A DNA stretch of 64,000 nt from Hofstenia miamia. Its lineage: Eukaryota > Xenacoelomorpha > Acoela. The stretch is from NCBI GenBank assembly GCA_004352715.1, contig SCFE01000099.1:1080215-1144214 (forward strand), given 5' to 3'. Both the position numbers and the translations under genes were made by a program. Positions 12,199-24,591 of this stretch are shown here, piece by piece; position 1 is the first letter of the stretch, and every line of letters starts with the position of its first letter. The notes beneath the pieces were generated by a model. The model saw nothing but the letters and a program-made list of their open reading frames with translations, was not told where the DNA came from and searched no databases.

Positions 12199-12790
12199 AT
12201 TTGAACTCTTCCCAGCAATCCTTTCGAGGCTGCAAATTTCAAGATGTGTTTTTGAGAGACATTTTGATGCATCAGTTACACATGTGCAGGAATATTATGA
12301 GAATTGGAATTTGAAATTTATTTTTTGTAAAGTTAATTAATGTTTTATTAGTTTATAAATTTCGTATAAGAAAATTTTTTTAACCTATTAGGGCTTGATT
12401 AAAGTATCGATATAAAGCATTATTGGTTCTAAATGGATGCAAATGATCATTATATTGCATTGTATTGATGCATTATATTTTTTTAATATAAAATTGAGCG
12501 TTTGCAATTATAAAATTTACGTTTTACATTCCTAAAAATTACATTGTTAGTATCTTAAAACAAAAACTGTCACTTATGAAAATTTGATCAAAATTTTCAA
12601 GCAAGATTAACGGGCATTTGAGGGTAGAGATGGTAATCAGTTTGTTAAAATGTTACTGTAGGAATGTACATAATAATTTTATATCAATGAGTTGAAATCT
12701 ATGATATTAAAAATTATGTCCAATCAATTTTCAGCATTTCACTGGGAAAAGATACGCTATATAGATACGCGAATGTTGTATGAACAAATT
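12199..12790. other. 3' flank, no further feature
   Basis: Presumed 3' untranslated region and flank of the plus-strand gene. Very AT-rich. I did not find a convincing AATAAA signal close to the stop. Confidence 0.35.
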
Positions 12791-13010
12791 ATATATATAT
12801 ATATATATATATGAGGTGTGTTTGAATATTACCGAGACTGCTTAGATAACTATTTTATTTTAAATGATACATCTAAACTTCAAAATGCCCCTTACAATAT
12901 ATTCTCCCTGGACTCTAACACACATTGCAATCCTCCTAAGCCGTGCTTCCACACACTTCACCAAAGGTTTATTCAAGTCAAGGTTGTTTCTGTATATGTC
13001 TTTATGTGAA
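12791..13010 (-). mobile_element. mariner element 3' end with transposase C-terminus
   Basis: Next to a TA tract (12791-12811), the sequence TGAGGTGTGTTTGAATATT forms a mariner-like terminus. Reading the minus strand towards it, the frame gives KCVEARLRRIAMCVRVQGEY and then a stop. This resembles the W-x-K-C-V-x-x-Q-G-x-Y-F-E end of mariner transposases, located just inside the inverted repeat as expected. Several stops interrupt it. The other end was not found. The same terminus recurs at 8466. Confidence 0.55.
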
Positions 13011-13017
13011 TTGAATT

Positions 13018-13858
13018 CAAGGCATCTTAATTGGATGCTATACTAACGATTTTTTCCAAACTTTTGTCCAGATTTTTGTTTAAACAAAAATCCGCAATGT
13101 AGCTCACAAAAATCCTGACAAAAGTTTGGACAAAAATTCGCAATATAGCACACAAAAAACCTGACAAAAGTTTGGAAAAAATCCGAAGTGTACCATACCC
13201 CTTCAAACATTTTGAAAATAATTTTGTCAGCGGTTTGTTATCAAGGATTTTTCAGAACTACTTGAAAGTAAGTAGACGTCAATCAAATATTGTTATTACA
13301 TTACGCTTTAATTCAATCGAAATAGCAAAAGACTTCTAGATATAGTGGGATTTTCAACTAATCATAATTGAGATTTTCTACAAGCGAATGTGTGAATACA
13401 AAATTATTTCTATCTGTAATTTTGTGTGATTACCTATTATTGTAGTGGGATCTCTGTATTGTGACTCATAATTTGGGTGGGGTATAAACTAGTTACAATA
13501 GATTTACAAAAGTTAATTTTTTATTGAATATGTGCTAAAACTTTAAGATAACTATAGCCATTATTTTAGGCGTGAATAAACTCGGCCGTAACTTATACAA
13601 ACTAATTATTTGGCAGTCCAGGTGTATATGTAGTCTATATATCTTATAAACTAATTAAATATTTTGGACTACAATACTGATGTAAATATTTAATTATTCG
13701 AAGAAAAATCTTGACAAAAGGTTAAACAAAAATCCGCAGTGTAGCACACAAAAATCCTGACAAAAGTTTGGACAAAAATCCGCAGTCTAGCACACAAAAA
13801 TCCTGACAAAAATTTGGACAAAAATCGTCAGTATAGCACCGCCTTTAGATGTTACAAT
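13018..13858. mobile_element. Foldback-like non-autonomous element with about 45-bp subterminal repeats
   Basis: Both ends carry related inverted sequence: GCTATACTAACGATTTT at the left and AAAATCGTCAGTATAGC at the right. Inside each end lie tandem units of about 45 bp of the type CAAAAATCCTGACAAAAG followed by TTTGGACAAAAATCCGC and GTGTAGCACA (13085-13190 and 13705-13845). The left array includes one unit in inverted orientation around 13060-13090. The middle is unrelated AT-rich sequence. No transposase is present. The target duplication is unclear. Confidence 0.55.
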
Positions 13859-14070
13859 AAATTTGTTAAACAAACAAATATTACTATATTTACAGCTCTT
13901 TGTGAATTGCTCTCATAAATCAGGTTTTTCAGATTTAAATGTTTTATGTACATTTGCTATTAAAATTTAGACTTTATAAGCATAAAAGTAGATCTTGTAC
14001 ATGTCTTATTAATTTTATAGTGTTTCAATAGTATTTCAAGTGATTTGTGTATTTTGGAACATGTGTATAA

Positions 14071-14285
14071 TTACCTCCGCCAAGGAGGTTAGGTTTTTGG
14101 TAGCGTTGGTTTGTTTGTCTGTTTGTCTGTTAGCAACTTTACGGAAAACGTAATAAATGGATTGACCTCAAATTTTCACCAGAGGTGCGTCTCCGCCCAA
14201 GAAGGAATCCATTAAATTTTGGTGCTGATCCGGGGGACACAAGCTGCGTTGCGGAGGTCAGCGCTCTCCGAGTGCTTTTCTAGTT
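14071..14285. repeat. Short interspersed repeat of a type seen across distant animals
   Basis: Starts TTACCTCCGCCAAGGAGG, which contains a self-complementary CCTCC...GGAGG, continues with a GTTTGT/CTGTTTGTCTG run and ends GCGGAGGTCAGCGCTCTCC then GAGTGCTTTTCTAGTT. It is markedly more GC-rich than its surroundings. I recall nearly the same sequence as a repeat in many unrelated metazoan genomes. No ORF is present. Whether it is a MITE or a SINE is not settled by the sequence. Confidence 0.6.
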
Positions 14286-14453
14286 GAAACTTATATCATT
14301 TTTGTACATTTTAAATTTTTTCTGTAAATTATTGTAAGATATTATTTTTGTAGTTGATGCTTACATATGTCATTTGATTTATTACGGCCTCTTTAAACAT
14401 AGGTCTCTCCTGCATATACTGCTTAAGTGTTCAGTAATAAGGCGCACTAGTTT

Positions 14454-14499
14454 CCATTTTGAAATGGATGTGTATAATTTCCATTTTGAAATGGATGTA
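14454..14499. repeat. Direct repeat of a short palindrome
   Basis: The string TTTCCATTTTGAAATGGATG occurs twice with a few bases between. Each copy is itself self-complementary (TCCATTT/AAATGGA), so it can form two hairpins or one larger one. Confidence 0.6.
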
Positions 14500-15953
14500 A
14501 TGACTGGATTTATTTAAGGGTCAGTTGGATCTGGTTGTTTTAATTTGATATCATAATTTGTTTAGTTTATGTAAATGTGTGTGTAATGCATGTGATTTCA
14601 ATTTTCAAAGAAATTTGTCACATTTAAATTTGTGTCAATTTCTCCTATTTTATGTTGCTTGCCAAAAATATTTATTAAAATTATCTGTTTGTTAGGTATC
14701 TTAGAAACTTACAAGATCTACACACAGAAATTTGAAACTTAAAATGTCCTCTAGAAGCGTACATGATGCGAATGTAAATTTTAAAATGTAAGTATTATTT
14801 TTCAACATATTGTTCATAAATTTATGTCATTTATTGTATTTGGGTTGAGTTGAGTGCAATGTTGAGTAATTTTTTTAAATATATATGCACATTTGTTTTA
14901 ATCTGTTATCAACTTAGAAAGGTATTTTTCTCTTGAATAACGTTTATTAATTACGATATAAGTTGATTCAAAAAACGGAAAGCGTGGTTTTGATGTACAA
15001 AAATATCGAAACCGAACAAATTTTCTAGAAACCGCCTCCTCATTAACTTTTAGGAATGTAAAAATTTTAATAAAATATTACTATATAATCGAGGGAACAA
15101 CAAAGTTATTAAGAAAACGTAAACGATGTGGCAATGAAGCAACAATAATAAAAGCTACAATGGCGACTTATGACATTGAATCGACATCTCTAACTTGAAA
15201 ACTTCAAAAAATTTTGTCAATAAATCTTAATTCATTGATTTCTTTCAAAGATCTTGGAAGTTTTTTAAAAGAAATTATCAAGAAGTTTTTCGTGGATTTT
15301 TTGCAAGGATCTTGAAAGTTTAGTAAAAGAAGTATCAATGTTCGTAGATCTCTTGCAAAGATTTTAAAATATTTCTTTAAGTAAATTATTACGGTATCAC
15401 ATAAATATATTTATATTGGTAATATTTATAATAACTTGCTGTGAAATCCAAAATCATCAGCTGACAGTAGTTGCAGCAATATTTCACTAGTTTATGTTTA
15501 TTTTTAAATTTTATGATTAATTCTAAAGTTTCTTCAAAACAATCCATTGTGAAAAGTTTTTTTCTATATCGGATTTTTCTCAAATTATAATATATAAATA
15601 CAATGAAATCTTATAATAATTTATTCATGAAAGTTGTAGTAATTCTAAATGCATCAACTAATAATTTTTTTACTCTTAAATTAATCGAAAATTTGATAAA
15701 TTGAAAGAAGGAAACTTCAAATTTATGGGTATTCTCAATGATGAAATAAATCTGGTTAGTATAGATTTGTATGCTTTTTGTTATAATTCGGAAATTCGCC
15801 TTCAGGGTAAGTCAACTAATTTTGCTAATAATAATTTGCAAACTATTTGCTAATGCTATTCGTAGCATTTTTTAATTAATTGCATTTTTTAATTAATTTG
15901 TGAAATTTTGGAAATTTTAATTAAGATTCTTAGCATTTCTAGGAAATATTTTA
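14500..15953. other. No gene; degenerate tandem repeat at 15241-15390
   Basis: AT-rich sequence. Between 15241 and 15390, a unit of about 70 bp containing CAAAGATCTTGGAAGTTT and related forms is repeated about three times with variation. No exon is supported. Confidence 0.4.
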
Positions 15954-16943
15954 GTAGATAAGGCTCTCTCTATACTTAATGAAAAAGGTAACGCCATTGG
16001 ATATGCTGACGACCTAACTACGATGTTCACAGAAAATACGCATGACCCCATAACTGAATTACGAACTATGGCTGAAGATGCAGCTGAAAGTCTTCATGAG
16101 TGGGCCAGTAACCAAGGTCTAACTTTGAATATGGATAAAACTCAGTTCTGTCATTTTATATGACGAAAAAATGCTATCAGTTGTATCAAAAGTGACAATA
16201 ATCTAATAACCTCGTCTGACATTACAATTCTAGGATTGACATTAGACTCCAAACTTAAATTCAGCCAACATATAAAGAACAAATATGAATCTATTCAGAA
16301 ATACATAAAAGCAATCTCGCTGATAAGTCGTAAGAGTTTTGGTGCAGGCTCTATCAATCTTAGGAAAATATATCGTCAAGTTATTATTCCTAAAATAGGT
16401 TATGGCGTGAAAATCTAGCTTGCTCTCCCTAAGAAATCAAATCAGAAATCCCTGAGATCATTACAAGGTTTATGTAATGTAAGAATATGCAAAGCCTTCA
16501 GTAACACAGGCAGGAAAGAGTAACTTTCTGTTTCTGGAGAATTCGGCATTGTCGACCAATTATCAGCTCTTTCTGAAGGGAAACCTCTAAAACGACATAC
16601 AAACTTGGAAATATCATCAAAACTCAAAGTTTAAGTTTGATTACAAGGCATACTCACGCAAGCTCTGACGGGTCATACTTTTTTAAATCACCATCTAAGT
16701 AAAATATCAGATTTCTCACGATTCTGTAGTAACAAACGATGTCACGAGATCGAAAACATTGACCATATTGTATTTAGATGTCTACGTTATAACGCTAGAC
16801 GACTGGATTTAGTGGATCAATGTAAGAAGAATGAGATACCCTTTACTTCTATGAATAACATCATCAATAATTCTTTAACTTTTTATGCTCTACTCAAATT
16901 TCTTAGGAAAACAAAAATGAATTTCATCTCGTCATATGGTTAA
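15954..16943 (+). pseudogene. Non-LTR retrotransposon (LINE) reverse transcriptase 3' half, decayed
   Basis: The first frame reads through the reverse-transcriptase palm motif AIGYADDLTTMF, then HEWASNQGLTLNMDKTQ, and stops at 16160. A second frame (16236-16418) gives LGLTLDSKLKFSQHIK, typical of the region after the YADD box in LINE-encoded polymerases. The last frame carries FCSNKRCHEIENIDHIVFRC, the usual Cys/His C-terminal pattern of jockey/I-like elements, and ends at the TAA of 16941-16943. Several stops and frameshifts separate the parts. The 5' half and endonuclease domain are absent. It is a dead 5'-truncated insertion. The clade is not resolved. Confidence 0.8.
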
Positions 16944-17146
16944 TTTAGTTAATTACCCCTTTTTTCAATCATTCTTTATCGTCTGAACCACAAATCTCCT
17001 TCAATTGGAAAGTTTTGTACTTGTTTTAATAATGATGATACATTTAAATGAACTTGTGCTATGAGAATCATTTGTAAATATGCTGATTGTTTTCTTATAT
17101 TTTTTACTTGATTCCTTTGTTATCGTGCTATGTTTATAGCTTTTCG

Positions 17147-17148
<2 letters not shown>

Positions 17149-17187
<39 letters not shown>
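17149..17187. repeat. (TA)n microsatellite
   Basis: About 39 bp of pure TA, 205 bp past the LINE stop. It may be unrelated to the LINE tail. Confidence 0.95.
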
Positions 17188-17188
<1 letters not shown>

Positions 17189-18225
17189 GACGTAAACGTC
17201 AATTTAGTTCTTTCTGGCTTTGAGGCTAATTTTCTCTAAAACGACGCCTATGATTTTTTAAATTTTCATGTTTTAGCAAAATATTCTAGCTGCAAAATGA
17301 AATATTTTAATATATTGGTGCATAGCTTTTGGGGATGTCCATAGAAGTTTAAAAAATTAGGCCGTTTGGCTCAACCATTCTAAGCTGTTATAAATTTTGA
17401 AAATATTTTGCAGTTTTTAATGTGTAGTAGCCAAATACCAAGTTTCATTGAAATTTGTTCATTATTGGCACTTTTATTGTAAAAACGTGAATTTCAGACT
17501 TTTTCAAAAACCGTTCTGCAACTTTTTTAAATCTAACTATTTTTGGAAATCGTCTATGTACTATACAATACTACTATTGCTAAGGCTAAGGCATGGTTTC
17601 CCCCATGCATATCTAATAGTAAACCATGTTTGTAGAGCAGTTCTTGTGAAATGAGGCTTTTATCAGGAAAACTTTTTTGAAAATAAATAATTGCTGACAG
17701 TCTTCCTTATATGACTTTTTTGAAATTGCAGCTTAGTCTTATCTAATGTGCGACAACACATTACTAGAAGTTTTAAAATTTGATAAGGCTAAGGCCCCTC
17801 GATATAAAAAGTCAAAAATCGCATTTTTGCCACATTCAGTGAAATTTTCAAAATCTTAGTACAATTGCGCACAGGGGGGGACATACTAAATTTTGAAAAA
17901 TGAGAATTATGGCACCAAATTTTTCGAATTGCCCATATCTACGCCACGAGAAATGACTCTCATTTTCCAACTGCGTTGACTACGTAAACTCCGTTTCCAA
18001 ATGACGAAATTGGATTTTTAGAGTAAAACTCAAATGTTTTAGTCATTTACCTTTGACAAGTAAATGTCTGACGTCATTTTCACTTCATTACTACGTCAAC
18101 TCTCGCTTAATAACGTTTTTTTGAACAATAAATTTTAGACGTTTACCATTGACAAGCGATTGCTGGAATGTGAGCGCAAAGCTCCCTTCCGACCTAAATG
18201 ACTAAAAAATTGAATGAAATGATTC
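17188..18225. other. No gene seen
   Basis: AT-rich sequence. A segment near 17990-18190 with CAAATGTTTTAGTCATTTA recurs in altered form at 19830-19860, so part of this is an old dispersed repeat. Confidence 0.35.
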
Positions 18226-19020
18226 TGGGAAAATGTTTGAATTTAGGATAGGTATGATTCATTTATAGTATATTTCTTCTAAATTGTTTAGTAAAAAATG
18301 TGTATTGCTAGGAGAAATATTTGAGTGTAGGATAGCCATGAAAAGGGTATACGCAGGATTTTTTGAGAAAATAGACCTTAAAGAATGCATTTCACGATCC
18401 TAGATTTTAAACTTTTCAATTTTTTACGTAAAAATTTTCGATTTATTCAGTCAAAATCTAATTTGAAAACCTGACGGGGTGAGCATTCCACCATGTCCCC
18501 CAGCGTACGCCACTGGCCATAAAGTGGTTTTTATATTTCTTTTTGTTCTTTAGAAAACATATATTGCTTGTAGAAATTCTTGAAATTCGGACGGCTGTAA
18601 AGTATTTCTTGTATATCTCTAAAATTATGAACAACGTGTGTCACTTAGAGAATACTTGAATTTAAGATGATCATAAAGGTGTCCTGGTATATTTCTACAT
18701 AATTGTTCTTTAGGAAACAATTGATTGTCGAAATATTTGAATCTGGGATAGCCGGAAAGTTCATTTCATATATTTCTTCTAATTGTTCTTTAGAAAACTT
18801 ATATTGCTTGGGGAAATGTTTGAAAATAGGAATGGCAAAAGTATTTCTTGTATATCTCTTCTAATTTGTTGAATATAAAATGTATGTTGCTTAGATATTT
18901 TTGATAACCATAAATTTGTTATTGTATATTTCTTCTAATTGTTTTTTGGAAAACATGTTGCATTGGAAAATGTTTGAATTTAGGATATACATAAAGTTTT
19001 TCTTGTATATTGGTGAAATA
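18226..19020. repeat. Degenerate minisatellite, unit about 75-80 bp
   Basis: A unit containing TTGAATTTAGGATAG, a CATAAAGTTTTTC-like run, GTATATTTCTTCTAATTG, TTTAGAAAACATAT and TTGCTTGGAGAAAT recurs about eight times with many differences. The array is interrupted by a MITE at 18343-18515. Fainter copies may continue to about 19750. Confidence 0.65.
18343..18515. mobile_element. hAT-type MITE family 1, copy A, inserted in the minisatellite
   Basis: The left end GGGTATACGCAGG and the right end CAGCGTACGCCACTG are the degraded inverted termini of a family with three more members here. It is flanked by GCCATGAA (18335-18342) and GCCATAAA (18516-18523), an 8-bp duplication with one mismatch, the length made by hAT transposases. 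The interior has CATTCCACCATGTCCCCC, shared with copy B. Non-coding. Confidence 0.7.
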
Positions 19021-21092
19021 AAAATTTCTATCTTAGAATTGAATTCACCATTTACTAGAATATAATATAAATATACAAAAAACAAGTCAATAAAAGCATA
19101 TATTCCCACAAATGTATTTAAAAATTAAAATATATGTATTAAAATATATATAAACTAGAATTGGCAACTAACTCATAGTAAAAAAATGTTTAAAGTTAAA
19201 CTAAAAATGTAATACCAATAAGAAAAATAATATATGATTGCTATAATTAACTTAAGGTAACATCTAAAGTAAGCACATTTCAATTCTAATTCAAATGTGC
19301 TTACACTTAATATAAAATCAAGTAAATTTATTACATTGAATATAACGAAAATTACTTATTTTGTGTGGCAAAGCAAGCAATCCGTGTCGTTAGTTCCAGA
19401 AATAAATTCAATTTACCGCAATAAAATCACATGAACCTAATTAGCAGTAGTATTCAATGTATAACACAAGCGTAGAATGTTATCCAACAGAATTTCCAGC
19501 AATCGCAATAAGTACTTAATGCAATGCAATATGCAACTAGTCAATATTTTTATTTTTACAGACTGCTTGCATACACTAAGATTGATTTTTTTCAATATAA
19601 AATGTATTTTTTAAGCAAATGTATAAATTTCGAATAGCTGCATATTCATTTTTATATAAAGATTTCCCATTTTTTATACAAGATGTATATTTCTTTGATA
19701 AATGTACATTTACGACTAGGTGTTCACTTCTTTTGTATATGAAGATTTCTTAATTGTTAAGCATAAAGCATAATATATTGCTTAGAAAAAGTTTGAACTC
19801 CGTTTCTATATGACGACATTTGATTATTTAAATATAAATCAAATGTTTTAGTCATTTAGTTTTGATCAAACTATTTGAAAATACTATCTAATGTCTATTC
19901 TTTCAATCCGTCATAATGATGTTATATTATTTCAAAGTGCTTTGTTTACCTTTTTAGGGTAATTATCAATGTTTAGTGAAAAGCTTACGTTGCACGGAAA
20001 TTTACAATTAAGTATTCCATAAATGCATTTGCAATAAATTTCTCCAAAATTTACTAATCTTTTAACATGTACCAAACTGAAGATAAAATACTCCAGTTAT
20101 TGTTAATGGCAATGCAACACAGAAAATCTTTTAAAATTTTCATAAATTTTCTACAAATTTTGAATACTGTCGAGTACTATCATTCCTATCTCCTATCTAT
20201 ATAAAGGATATACAGTCATTAAAGATATTCTGTTAAATTTGTTCGAATTTCGGAAACTAAATTTGAAAGTAATTTTCCGTCCGATATAATTTGTAAAAAA
20301 TGAAAATGCAATAATAATACGAATGTGAAAAATCACTGAAAACAGAAACAACTGATTTAATTTAAAAATATGTTTTGTTTTTCTTGAACAATGGCTAACA
20401 TTGCTAGCTTCCATTTAATTGTCTAATTTGTGAGCATGGAACATATCTATAAAATGAAGGCCACCAATGCGCAAACTTGTCCATGGATCTCAAATCCAAG
20501 GATTATGAATGGAACTAGTAGTAGTATTTACTAGAGAAATTATAGGCAACTGCTGCTGGATTTGATGTAACAGATGTTCGTATTGAGTTTAATTCCATCA
20601 AACTTATCTTCGCATTTGAAGATGTGTTGTAAATATCTCAGGTCATCTCTTTTACACATCTTTAGGGATAAGCCGGATTCGTGTTGGAAATGGCTATGGA
20701 TTTTATGCAATATACTATATGTAGCGTTTAGCAAACCCTACTAATAAACTCTCTAGTGGGGTTTTCTCCATTCTCTTGTAAGTAATAAATCTCCAAACAA
20801 ATTGATATAAATTTGGAGCATAGCGTACTAAGAAGTATAGGACTTTGTTGTAATTCTTATTTTATCAAAATTTCTGCATTTTGATATCGAAAATTCGTAG
20901 CATAGGAAAATATCACAGTATTGTGGTTGGCATACGGTTATGCTGCCTTATTTCATTGGAAAAGTACAACTGTTTTTTCTTTGACCACTAGCTAGTTATC
21001 TTTAAATAATCAGTGAACCGGTAGAAATCCCATAGATCTATCCACATGAATTTAAAGGAATCTGTAATTGATCTGGATCTAAAAATCAATTC
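19021..21092. other. No gene seen
   Basis: Very AT-rich sequence with only short opposing ORFs. Nothing recognisable on either strand. Confidence 0.35.
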
Positions 21093-21398
21093 ATGTACAG
21101 GTATTCCGATGCAGAATGTTGTAAACAAAGAATGCTGGTATATAAGATCAACTATGTATTGAGAAAGAAATACGTAGGATTGAGATTTAAACGATCAATG
21201 CAAAATATCAGGAATATAGGAAAAAACAGGACTGAAAAACTAGCAAGCATTCGCAAGAGCTTCACTATCAACAACAATAATAAGAAAGAGTCCTGTGCAT
21301 CTACTTCATTCAGAAACTTAGCCATTAAAACAAGATCTATTAAGAAAGCAGGGATATCTCTTCCGCAACACCAAAAAGAAGAAACAAGGAGTTTGTGA
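21093..21398 (+). CDS. Basic hypothetical ORF, doubtful
   Basis: A 101-residue frame rich in Lys, Arg, Asn and Ser (for example LRKKYVGLRFKRSMQN). An AG at 21101-21102 (TCATGTACAG) could be an acceptor. No domain, signal peptide or membrane segment is recognised. It is one of the longer unexplained open frames and has a less AT-biased composition than its flanks, but chance is a real alternative. Confidence 0.2.
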   Translation: MYRYSDAECCKQRMLVYKINYVLRKKYVGLRFKRSMQNIRNIGKNRTEKLASIRKSFTINNNNKKESCASTSFRNLAIKTRSIKKAGISLPQHQKEETRSL

Positions 21399-23304
21399 AC
21401 ACAAAGAGATCACGACTTTGGATTGCGGATTGCGCCTGAAAACCAACAGAAGAATTACTCATTTGACCGATTTGTATGTTGTGGTTCCCCAAGTACATTT
21501 AATATTAAAATGACTTAAAATCTATTTTACATTAAGTGCTTCTTTCAATTTTGAATTTTATGTCGGACGGACTTTGGTCTTAAAGTCAATTTACTTACAA
21601 CATGAAGTGTTCTTAGAGAGAATTTATATTTTCATAGAAGAGAGCCATTCCAAAGTCATTTGCAGTATTAATCTGCGGAAAAATCTATTCAATATTTTTG
21701 AATTTTTCCATTGGCCATTTTTCTGTCCGACACAGTGTTTTGCACATATGTGGATTCAATATTGTCAACTTGTGTTATAATAGTATCTATAAATTTTGTA
21801 TTATAATTGAGTATATTTTTATAATCTTGATTTTTTCCATTTCACATTTCTTAAACAGAATATTTTAGATAGAATTCATATTTGAAAAAAAGTTTGATTT
21901 TTTCAATTTTCTATCAATTCCGTCCGAGTTTTCAGGTAATAGTAAAAATACTATGGGATTTAAAATTTCGAAATTCCCTAAAATTATTTGTTTAACAATG
22001 ACCTATATGCAAACGAAATTATCAATTTTCTGTCCAACATAATTTTCTATTTCTTAATAAAACTTGCTATATTTCTGTGAATTGAATTATTACTACAGTA
22101 TTCATTAAATTTCTACATTTAAGGGGTAGACAAAATTATTATACTTCGAATATTAACAATTGCTAATTTGTGACTTATTATACACTCAGAAGATGCATGG
22201 GTTTAATAATAGGGCCATAAATTAATACAAATTATCATATAATTGCATAAAAAGAAGAAAGCTGTGAATTTTTAAGGATACTATAATTCACTTTTTGTTT
22301 ATTATAATATGGTAAATGAAAGGAAAGCAAATTTTAAACAAAAAACAACTAAAAATGATAAATAGCAATATTGAAAACACATGCAATTGGTGACAAGTTA
22401 ACATCCAGAAACATTAGTTAGGAGGATTGTGCAATTCCTAAAATCTTCTAACTACATGTAAAACAAACCATCATTTTTTTAAAACTTATTGAACCTAAGT
22501 AGTAATACATTGCGCAAAGAAAATTATTAAATGTACTAAATATATTCATTTTTTTGAAATTTGAAGTTTAATGGAAGCGTGCACCTTCCACACCCACTCT
22601 GAATCTGACATAGGTTGCAACAATAGCTCTTACTCACTTTCAAGTCAACCTTATTAAAAAATTTGCCTATCTTGTAATTTTTATTAAGATTTTCTTGAAT
22701 TTACTAGCAGGGAATAAAAATTTAAAAGTCGCATTCTACTTGAAGTGATATTAATTTGTTAAAAATTTGGAAAATAAGTAAAAAAAATTCCAATGATTTT
22801 ATTTTTTTCAGACAATTTGCAGAAATATAATTGTTTGCTAGTGAGATGTTGACCTCCAGACAGAAATCAAAACCGCATTAGAATTGGTATTTAATTAAAT
22901 AATGTCCTTAGGGAAATCATATTCTCAATTTAACCTCCAAATTTCAAAAACACGCTCTGACATATAATTACATATATTAGTAACCATTAAATTTCAATTT
23001 AATTCAAAATTAGATGTACCATTTGAATAAAATGCAGAGTTGACATAAAGATTTTGTCAGAATTATTGTATATTTAAATTTCATATGATATTTAAACCAA
23101 TAATTACCATGAGATAATAAAATTCTGATTTAAAATCAGAGTTTTTTGAAGAAAGTTTTGTGATGCAAATTTTAAAATTTGATTGTGGGGATTTGAAGGA
23201 AGCTCTATTCTTAGCATTAAAAGATCCGCTAGGCTTGTGATATTCAACTGGCAAGTGTAAATAATATTAGATTATTAATGAACACAGTTAGAAGAGGGCA
23301 GGGG
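21399..23304. other. No gene; small palindromic-ended segment at 21560-21737
   Basis: A 178-bp segment starts TGTCGGACGGA and ends TCTGTCCGACA, so its ends are inverted copies over about 11 bp. Similar TCTGTCCAACA and TTCCGTCCGAG strings follow at about 22030 and 21920. This may be a tiny MITE or chance. The rest is AT-rich with no gene. Confidence 0.35.
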
Positions 23305-23627
23305 CAGAGCTGCAACCGAGCCTAGTTTTCGAAGGCACGGCACAGTGGGTTTTAGGCACGGCCCGGAGTTGCAAAAATATTTTTTGGGCAAGGTACGGCA
23401 TGGCACGGGTTTTGAAAAATATAATTAGGCATGGCGCGGCACTTTTTCATATTTGGCAACAAATATGGCTTTTTAGAATTTTTCAAAATTTCTCTAGTAA
23501 ATATAGTGATTACAGCCAGTGTATTATGTCTTATAAGTAAACAAAAATTATTAAATTGAAAATATATTAGCCAGAATCGCCGATCGCACAATTTCCATGT
23601 TGTTCACATGAAATGGGCTTATCATGG

Positions 23628-23651
23628 ATATATATATATATATATATATAN
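23628..23651. repeat. (TA)n tract with a single N
   Basis: The TA run ends in one unknown base at 23651, just before the GC-rich repeats of the inner hAT sequence. This is probably a contig join. Confidence 0.9.
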
Positions 23652-23869
23652 GCACTTGTGCATTGTATTTTACCGCACCGAACCGCAAAGTTTTTTCCTA
23701 CTGCGATGCACCTCAAAACCAATGCCCCTCACGAAAAAATTATGACACATGAACAAATGCAGTACAAATGTGTACATTAATGCAAACCAAAAATAGACAA
23801 TAAGACAACTACAAAGAACAAAAAAGGTTCTTATTTACAAAAGTTTTTAATATTTTCAAAACGTTTTTA

Positions 23870-24135
23870 AAAAGAATGGAGTCAACAGTCTCTGGCTTCA
23901 AGCGTTGTCGCCGTTTTTCAAACAAACGACCTGTATTTGAAAATAACCTTTCTGAAGTGGCTTTATTTGCTGGTACACCCAATAAAAATGTATCTAATTC
24001 TCTTAAGTTTGGAAAATCGACAGCATTTTGACCCCACTATTTAATAACATCATCACAGTGTATTATTGGCATATCTGCATAGCGATCGACTTCGCTGACC
24101 GAGGACTTTGTAGGACAAGAAAACTCATCCAGTAC
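23870..24135 (-). pseudogene. hAT transposase C-terminal dimerisation domain, broken
   Basis: The minus-strand frame reads SEVDRYADMP, then DDVIK-stop-WGQNAVDFPNL, LGVPANKATSERLFS, NTGRLFEKRRQRLKPE and TVDSILF. The pattern FP-x-L, (I/V)PA, SERLFS and RR-x-x-L-x-PE is the hAT family C-terminal dimerisation domain (hATC). One TAG stop sits where a Trp codon is usual (WW/KWW). The RNase-H-like catalytic core is not recognisable upstream. This is a relic. Confidence 0.85.
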
Positions 24136-24591
24136 GGACCTATTAGTTGTATATATTAATTAATTAACTAGCCAATTAAAGTTGATGTTACACTAGGCTA
24201 TCTTACTCAAGTTAGCATATAATTTATATAACGAATTAATACATTGCTTTAAAGGGCAATGTCACTTTGAAATATTTTTAGTAACCACTACGCACCGCGC
24301 CACATCACACTGCACCGCACCGCCAGCCATAAAACTCGACCGCTACCGCAATATACCGCGGTGCGATGCTCCGCTACCGCACAGCACACATCTCTAGTCT
24401 GAACTGTACAGTTCACTGACAAATTTTAGAGATCTCCACTTATTTTGGATCCGTTTTTTGTAAAAAATGTTTGAGTTGGGTTGGGTTAGGGTTTACTTTA
24501 ATTCTTGGAAAAAAAACTTATTTTACGCCAGAGTTTTAGAACACAATTATGCGTTCGGTTTTATATAAATATATTGTGATCATTTTCGATA

